26,536 nucleotides of DNA from CAYXXN01 sp964469055 (GTDB lineage: Bacteria > Acidobacteriota > Thermoanaerobaculia > Multivoradales > JAHEKO01). This document shows positions 19,138 to 26,536 of the stretch, piece by piece (positions within the stretch are counted from its first letter, which is position 1; each line of letters begins with the position of its first letter). Where the stretch lies: positions 1 through 26,536 of the forward strand of contig CAYXXN010000017.1 in the NCBI GenBank assembly GCA_964469055.1, written 5' to 3'. A program made the translations under genes and the position numbers. Under the pieces are notes generated by a model. It saw nothing but the letters and a program-made list of their open reading frames with translations, was not told the DNA's origin and searched no databases.

Positions 19138-19941
19138 CTAGGTGTCGAGCGTCGGTTGGGAAACGACGCGCAGATCTTCCAGCCGCAGCGCCGTCAGGGC
19201 TCCACCCCATGCGACACCGGTGTCGAGGGCGACGACGTCATCGCGCATCAACAGCCCCAGCGCCGCCCAGTGGCCGCAGACGACGGTGGTCTGCGGCCCG
19301 CGGGAGTGCGGCCACTCGTACCAGGGACGGCAACCGCTCGGGGCTCCGTCGGGCGCTCCGGTGTAGCGGCAGGGCTCCTCTTTCTGGGTGAGGCTGCGCA
19401 GGCGGGTGAACACGCCGAGATCGCGGCGTGCCGTCGCGAGCTCCGCTGAACCCCCTTCCGGCGCGCGCGGCCAGGTGAGCAACTCGCGCCGTCGCTCCGG
19501 ATCGCGCAGCGCGCTCTCGACGGGGCGGGCTCGCGCCTCCGCCTCCTCGAGGGTCCACGAGGGGAGGAGACCCGCGTGGACGAGCAGCCACGTTCCCCAG
19601 CGATGCAGGAGCGGCCGCTCGGCCAGCCACTCGATCAGTTCCGGGGCGTCCGGCGCCGTCAGGACCTCGTCGAGACGGTCGGCGGCGCGCGGGGCCATCG
19701 CGCCCGCCGCGACGCCGATCAGGTGCAAGTCGTGGTTGCCGAGGGTGACGACGAAGCGCTCCCCCATCGCGGCTTCCCGTTCCCGCGCCCAGCGCAGCAC
19801 GGCCGCGGAGTCGGGGCCGCGGTTGACGAGATCGCCGACCAGCCACAGCGAGTCGCGCTCGGGGTCGACGTCGAGCCGTTCGAGCAGGGCTCGGAGGGTC
19901 GTCCAGCAGCCGTGGACGTCGCCGATGACCCAGGTGGACAT
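19138..19941 (-). CDS. apaH: Symmetrical bis(5'-nucleosyl)-tetraphosphatase
   Basis: This 267-residue calcineurin-like phosphoesterase hydrolyses Ap4A to two ADP. In E. coli it also removes Np4 caps from RNA. The metal-binding blocks are GDVHGC at 7-12, GDLVNRGPDS at 36-45, GNHD at 68-71, a His in LLVHAGLLP (about 118), and CGHWAALGL, in the order and spacing typical of ApaH. The length is close to E. coli ApaH (about 280). There is no Shine-Dalgarno. A promoter-like TTGGCT/TATCAT pair ends 10 nt before the ATG, suggesting a very short leader. It is divergent from pyrE across a 70-nt gap. Confidence 0.93.
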   Translation of the reverse strand: MSTWVIGDVHGCWTTLRALLERLDVDPERDSLWLVGDLVNRGPDSAAVLRWAREREAAMGERFVVTLGNHDLHLIGVAAGAMAPRAADRLDEVLTAPDAPELIEWLAERPLLHRWGTWLLVHAGLLPSWTLEEAEARARPVESALRDPERRRELLTWPRAPEGGSAELATARRDLGVFTRLRSLTQKEEPCRYTGAPDGAPSGCRPWYEWPHSRGPQTTVVCGHWAALGLLMRDDVVALDTGVAWGGALTALRLEDLRVVSQPTLDT

Positions 19942-19951
19942 CTGGGAGGCG

Positions 19952-19979
19952 ATGATACGGTCTCGCGGTTTCGAGCCAA
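19952..19979 (-). promoter_or_regulatory. Candidate promoter of apaH
   Basis: On the minus strand TTGGCT (19979-19974) and TATCAT (19957-19952, 5 of 6 matches) are 16 nt apart. The -10 ends 10 nt before the apaH ATG, so the transcript would have only a few leader bases. Confidence 0.45.
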
Positions 19980-20011
19980 GGGCTGCGGCGTCCGTGCTAC
20001 CGTCCCGCGCG

Positions 20012-20575
20012 ATGGATCCGGCGGCGGCTCGCGCTCGTCTGCGTCGGCTCCTGGCCGAGCGCAGCTATCAGCGTCGCCGCGTGGTGTTGGCGAGCGGGCG
20101 GGAGAGCGACTTCTACTTCGACAGCAAGCAGACCGTGCTCGACGCCGAGGGGGCGTACCTGACCGGTCTGTGCTTCTTCGAGGCCCTGCGCGCCCTACCG
20201 GAGTTCGTCACCCTCGCCGCCGTGGGCGGCCTAGAGCTCGGATCGGTGCCGATCGGCACGGCCATCGGGGTCACTTCTCATCTGCAAGGTCACCCACTCG
20301 CCCACTTGATCATCCGCAAGCAACCCAAGGAGCACGGCACGCGGGTGGGCATCGAGGGGGTGGGCCTGGTGCCCGCCGGCTCGACCGTCGCGGTCATCGA
20401 GGATGTCGTGACGACGGGCGGCTCCTCGCTCCGGGCCGCGCGGCGGTTGGTCGAGGAAGGCTTCGCCGTTCGCTCCATCGTCGCTCTGATCGACCGCGAG
20501 GAGGGCGGTCGCGAGGCCGTCGAGGAAGCTGGCTTCCGCCTGGAGAGCTTGTTCCGGCGCAGGGACTTCACGTAA
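20012..20575 (+). CDS. pyrE: Orotate phosphoribosyltransferase
   Basis: This 187-residue enzyme converts orotate plus PRPP to OMP, the fifth step of pyrimidine synthesis. It has the type I phosphoribosyltransferase PRPP loop VAVIEDVVTTGGSS at about 127-140. The orotate-enzyme features are SGRESDFYFDSKQ (about 28-40), AVGGLELGSVPIGTA with the diphosphate-binding turn, and the flexible loop RKQPKEHGT (about 102-110). The start ATG 20012 is preferred because it gives the family length; the longer open frame upstream runs antisense through apaH. No Shine-Dalgarno is present. TACCGT (19998-20003) lies 8 nt before the ATG, so the mRNA may be leaderless. Confidence 0.93.
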   Translation: MDPAAARARLRRLLAERSYQRRRVVLASGRESDFYFDSKQTVLDAEGAYLTGLCFFEALRALPEFVTLAAVGGLELGSVPIGTAIGVTSHLQGHPLAHLIIRKQPKEHGTRVGIEGVGLVPAGSTVAVIEDVVTTGGSSLRAARRLVEEGFAVRSIVALIDREEGGREAVEEAGFRLESLFRRRDFT

Positions 20576-20576
20576 G

Positions 20577-20592
20577 GAGGGCTCGCGCCCTC
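20577..20592. terminator. Small hairpin between convergent pyrE and arcC
   Basis: GAGGGC and GCCCTC form a perfect 6-bp stem around TCGC, immediately after the pyrE stop and 13 nt from the arcC stop. It could act in both directions, but there is no T tract on either side. Confidence 0.35.
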
Positions 20593-20605
20593 ACCGGCGG
20601 CCGGG

Positions 20606-21586
20606 TCAGCGGGTGATCCAGGTGCCGGTGGTTCCGGCGAGCGCCTCGTCGAGGGTCAGCGCGTCGGTGATCAGCGCTCGCTTCCCGCCCCCCTCGACGA
20701 ACCGGCACGCGGCCGCGACCTTGGGACCCATGCTGCCGGCCGGGAACTGACCGGCGGCGGCGTGCCGGCGGGCCTCTCCGACGGTCAGGTAACGCAAACC
20801 GCGCTGCGTGGCCTTGCCGAAGTCGAGGTACACCTGCTCGACACCGGTCAGGATGTAAAGGTCGGTCGCCCCGAGGTCGCGGGCCAGCACGGCGGCCGCC
20901 AGGTCCTTGTCGACCACCGCCTCGACCCCCACCAGGTCGCCTTCCGGCGTGCGCGTGACCGGGATGCCTCCGCCGCCGCTGACGATCACGAGCGCCCCCC
21001 AGTCGACGAGCCGGCCGATGAGGTCGCGCTCGACGATCCGCCGTGGGAGCGGCGAGGGCACGACGCGCCGCCAGCCCCGGCCGGAGTCCTCGCGCATCCG
21101 CCAGCCCTTCTCTACCCGGAGCTGTTCCGCCTCTTCCGGATCGTAGACCGGCCCGACGAACTTGGTTGGCTCCGCCATCGCCGGATCGTCGGCGTCGACC
21201 TCGACCTGGGTCAGCAAGGCGCACACCGGCACTTCCAGTCCCCGTCGCAGGAGCTGGTTGCGCAGCACCCGCTCGATCATGTAGCCGAGGCCGCCCTGGA
21301 TGTCCGCCGCCACGACGTCGAGCGGCAGGTCGGGCGCCTTGCCCCTCGCCAGCTCGACGCGGATCATCTGGTTGCCGACCTGCGGGCCGCTGCCGTGGGT
21401 GAGGACCACGTGCGCGCCACCCTGCACCAGGCCTACCACCCGGCTCAGGCTCTCCCGCAGGTTGATGTAGTCCTGCTCGACCGTGCCCTCCTCGCCGGGA
21501 CGAGTGATGGCATTGCCGCCCAGGGCGACGACGACGCGGGTGACGACGTCGTGGCCCCCTGGGGGGGTGCGGTCAGCGACGCTCAT
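20606..21586 (-). CDS. arcC: Carbamate kinase
   Basis: This 326-residue amino-acid-kinase-family enzyme catalyses the reversible reaction carbamoyl phosphate + ADP to carbamate + ATP. It shows the N-terminal VVVALGGNAI, the HGSGPQVGNQ loop, QGGLGYMIER, the VIVSGGGGIPV segment and a VVDKDLAA helix, all typical of carbamate kinases (usual length about 310). ATG 21586 is chosen over the in-frame ATG 21631 because a TAGAAT -10-like hexamer lies between them and GAGAGCAAGG precedes 21586. No other arginine-deiminase genes are in view, so it may serve carbamoyl-phosphate turnover from another pathway. The RRM gene diverges from it. Confidence 0.93.
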   Translation of the reverse strand: MSVADRTPPGGHDVVTRVVVALGGNAITRPGEEGTVEQDYINLRESLSRVVGLVQGGAHVVLTHGSGPQVGNQMIRVELARGKAPDLPLDVVAADIQGGLGYMIERVLRNQLLRRGLEVPVCALLTQVEVDADDPAMAEPTKFVGPVYDPEEAEQLRVEKGWRMREDSGRGWRRVVPSPLPRRIVERDLIGRLVDWGALVIVSGGGGIPVTRTPEGDLVGVEAVVDKDLAAAVLARDLGATDLYILTGVEQVYLDFGKATQRGLRYLTVGEARRHAAAGQFPAGSMGPKVAAACRFVEGGGKRALITDALTLDEALAGTTGTWITR

Positions 21587-21620
21587 GCCTTGCTCTCGGC
21601 CCGGCGGCCGGAAGGGGCGG

Positions 21621-21626
21621 ATTCTA
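21621..21626 (-). promoter_or_regulatory. Candidate -10 element for arcC
   Basis: TAGAAT on the minus strand (5 of 6 consensus matches) lies 34 nt upstream of the chosen arcC ATG and inside the longer alternative frame, which argues for the shorter start. No -35 element is visible at the usual distance. Confidence 0.3.
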
Positions 21627-21682
21627 CCCATCGCGCGACCCTCCGCCGGGCACCGCCCCGCAGCCCGCCGCAGGCGTGTACA

Positions 21683-21710
21683 CTCTGGCTGCCAGAGGGT
21701 TCGAAGCCAG
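21683..21710 (+). promoter_or_regulatory. Two mutually exclusive hairpins in the leader of the RRM gene
   Basis: CTCTGG (21683-21688) can pair with CCAGAG (21692-21697), a 6-bp stem with a 3-nt loop. CTGGCT (21685-21690) can instead pair with AGCCAG (21705-21710), a 6-bp stem with a 14-nt loop. The shared CTGG means only one can form at a time. They start next to a possible -10, TACACT (21679-21684), so they would be at the very 5' end of the mRNA. This layout could act as a temperature or protein-responsive switch, but the pairing is the only evidence. Confidence 0.3.
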
Positions 21711-21738
21711 TTACGGCGGCGCGCCGGTCCGGCAGAGT

Positions 21739-21743
21739 GAGGA
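21739..21743 (+). promoter_or_regulatory. Shine-Dalgarno site fixing the TTG start of the RRM gene
   Basis: GAGGA ends 7 nt before TTG 21751. Translation from this TTG gives MASKIFVGNL, the usual beginning of bacterial RRM proteins, whereas the upstream in-frame start would add 25 residues of non-conserved sequence. Confidence 0.65.
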
Positions 21744-21750
21744 AAACAGC

Positions 21751-22128
21751 TTGGCTTCGAAAATTTTCGTCGGAAACCTCGAGTTCAGCACGACTCGCGA
21801 GGAGATCGCGGCGCTGTTCGCGGAAGCGGGGCAGGTGCAGGACGTCTTCTTGCCGCTGGATCGAGCGACGGCCCGGCCGCGCGGGTTCGCCTTCGTCGAG
21901 TTCGGCACCGCGGAAGAGGCCGCCCAGGCCATCGAGCGCTTCAACGGCCACGAACTCGGCGGCCGGCCGCTGCGCGTCAACGCGGCGGAGGACCGGCCGC
22001 GCCGCTCGTTCGGCGGCGGCGGCGGCAGCGGCGATCGGCCCTCGTTCGGCGGCGGCGGCAACCGCTTCGGCGGCGGCAAGCCCAAGGGCAGCCGCCGCAA
22101 CGCGCGGGCGAAGAAACGGTCGCTCTGA
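21751..22128 (+). CDS. RRM-domain RNA-binding protein with Gly-rich tail
   Basis: This 125-residue protein has one RNA recognition motif. RNP2 is KIFVGNL (4-10) and RNP1 is RGFAFVEF (44-51), with aromatic RNA-stacking residues Phe6, Phe46 and Phe48. From about residue 85 comes a Gly/Arg/Phe-rich tail (GGGGGSGDRPSFGGGGNRFGGG) and a basic end (RNARAKKRSL), like RGG tails of eukaryotic and cyanobacterial Rbp proteins. Bacterial members are often cold-induced and thought to act as RNA chaperones. The start is TTG, supported by GAGGA 7 nt upstream. A DEAD-box helicase follows on the same strand, which fits a joint role in unwinding structured RNA. Translational control through leader hairpins is possible. 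Confidence 0.9.
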   Translation: MASKIFVGNLEFSTTREEIAALFAEAGQVQDVFLPLDRATARPRGFAFVEFGTAEEAAQAIERFNGHELGGRPLRVNAAEDRPRRSFGGGGGSGDRPSFGGGGNRFGGGKPKGSRRNARAKKRSL

Positions 22129-22147
22129 GGCGGCGGCTGAAGGAGCA

Positions 22148-22172
22148 GGGGTTGGGGCGGCTCCCACCCCTT
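22148..22172 (+). terminator. Possible terminator hairpin after the RRM gene
   Basis: GGGGTTGGG (22148-22156) can pair with CCCACCCC (22163-22170) with one bulged T, followed by TT. It lies 20 nt after the stop. The T run is too short for a firm call. Confidence 0.35.
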
Positions 22173-22269
22173 GGCAGGTAGAGCAGGACGTGACATCCTG
22201 CCTCGCCGCCGTGCCGGCCCCGCTGAGGGCGCCGAGGCGCGGCGACTCGAATCGCGTTGGGCCCAACGC
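22171..22269 (+). promoter_or_regulatory. Leader region of the helicase gene with hairpin and 16-bp palindrome
   Basis: TTGGCA (22171-22176, 5 of 6) and CATCCT (22194-22199, 3 of 6), 17 nt apart, form a weak promoter candidate. GCAGGA/TCCTGC (22183-22188 and 22196-22201) is a perfect 6-bp hairpin overlapping it. A perfect 16-bp palindrome with half-site GCGTTGGG lies at 22254-22269. The remainder up to the helicase start (22270-22379) shows nothing recognisable. Confidence 0.25.
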
Positions 22270-22379
22270 CCAAACGGCGGCCTCGCCGGCTCAAGTCCCC
22301 CGTTTCCTCCCAGTACCCGCCGGATCGTCGGCGCGCCACCCCACGGTGTCGAGCGCCCCAGAAAGAGCCCCTGCAGCCC

Positions 22380-23672
<1,293 letters not shown>

Positions 23673-23673
23673 C

Positions 23674-25389
<1,716 letters not shown>

Positions 25390-26536
25390 GGCCCGCACCT
25401 CGATCTGCGGCCCGTCTCGCCGCTCGATGACCTCGCCGATGATCGCGGCGGCGACGTCCCCGCGACGATGGAGGTCGGCCACCACGGCCGCCGCACGGTC
25501 GGCGGCGACCGCTGAGAGGAGGCCGCCCGAGGTCTGCGGGTCGAAGAGCAGCGGCCACCGGGGATGAGCGACGAGGGGACCGGTCGCGCTCGTCCAGCCC
25601 GCTCCCTCGTTCTCCGCGTGGAACGTGCTGCGCAGGCCCCCCGACAGCAGCTCGAGGGCCCCGGGCAAGGCCGGTAGCGCCGCGAGATCGAGACGTGCCG
25701 CGACGCCGCTCGCCCGCGTCATCTCGGCGAGATGACCGGCGAGACCGAAGCCGCTGACGTCCGTGCTGGTCGTAGCGCCGGCCTCCAGGAACACCGCCGC
25801 CGCCTCGCGGTTGGGGCGCAGCATCGACGCGACGGCGGCCTCGAACCAGGGGCCGCGCAGGCGGCCCATCATGTCGGCACGGAACAAGACGCCCGTCCCC
25901 AGCGCCTTGGTGAGGACGAGCGACTGCCCCGGCATCAAGCCGGCCTTGGCGAGCAGGCGCCCGCCGGACGGCACCGCGCCGTGGACGACGAAACCGGCGG
26001 CCAGGGTCTCACCGGTCATCGAGTGGCCGCCGACGAGGCTGACGCCGAGGGGGTCGAGCGTGCTCCGCGCCCCCGTCAGGACTTGCGCGAGCGCCTCCTC
26101 CGGCGCGCCCGCGCCGGCTCCTCGAGGCACGACCACGATCGCCAGCGCCCAGCGCGGCGCCACGCCGCTCGCGTAGAGATCGGAGACGGCGTTGACCGCC
26201 GCCACGGCGCCCACCAGGAAAGGGTCGTCGGTGAAGGCGCGAAAGAGATCCACGCTGGCCACCAGCCGGCTCCCTCCCGCCGTCGTCCAGGCGGCAACGT
26301 CGTCGGCCTCCGCGAGGCCCAATAGCACGGACGGATCCGGCGGCGGCGAAGGGAGGCTGGCCAGCGCCCGGGCGAGCTGCGGCTGCGCCACCTTGGCGGC
26401 GCAGCCGCCACACGGCGCGTCCATGCCGTTCGAGGCCATGGCCGGCGAGCCGCTGAACGCGGGGCTCGGATCGCCCGCCCCATCCAGCACCTGGAAGCGG
26501 CGCATGAAGCGGCGATCGATGCGGTCCTTCCAGCGC

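Overview
This is a GC-rich, gene-dense window from a diderm bacterium. It carries an outer-membrane porin with a C-terminal Phe, Sec signal peptides and periplasmic transporter domains. The mix of genes fits Acidobacteriota, perhaps a Thermoanaerobaculia-like lineage: a two-subunit methylmalonyl-CoA mutase, MeaB, a Gly-rich RRM protein, an oxidoreductase-SelD fusion, and unusually large PstA and PstC. That placement is an inference from gene content. There are no rRNA or tRNA genes, no insertion sequences and no CRISPR arrays, and no gene-free stretch exceeds 300 bases.

Layout. 1-1611 (+): the end of an SGNH/GDSL-type hydrolase and an MFS transporter. 1656-7047 (+): methylmalonyl-CoA mutase small and large subunits, a secreted SnoaL-like protein, and the mutase chaperone GTPase MeaB. 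Together these form a propionyl/methylmalonyl-CoA module. 7036-18250: a phosphate-starvation locus. It contains pstS-pstC-pstA-pstB-phoB-phoR on the minus strand, an uncharacterised small gene (+), phoU (-), and an OprP/OprO-like porin (+). 18343-21586: an MBL-fold hydrolase, a diadenosine tetraphosphatase, orotate phosphoribosyltransferase and carbamate kinase. 21751-25389 (+): an RRM RNA-binding protein, a RhlE-like DEAD-box helicase and a primary-type sigma-70 factor. 25354 to the end (-): the SelD half of an oxidoreductase-SelD fusion that runs off the window.

The most notable signal is in the phosphate locus. Two divergent control regions (pstS / small gene, and phoU / porin) each carry PhoB-box-like 7-mers related to CTGTCAC, spaced 11 bp apart in one continuous phase across both orientations. 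At each outer end, a -10-like hexamer lies exactly 10 nt beyond the last 7-mer. This gives four candidate Pho promoters with the same geometry. One of them points at the unrecognised 107-residue gene at 15579-15902, making it a candidate new member of the phosphate-starvation response.

A second theme is translation initiation. The Pho-regulated genes have clear Shine-Dalgarno sites, whereas several metabolic genes (mutA, apaH, pyrE, the MBL gene) have none and show a -10-like hexamer only 5-10 nt before the start codon, suggesting leaderless mRNAs.
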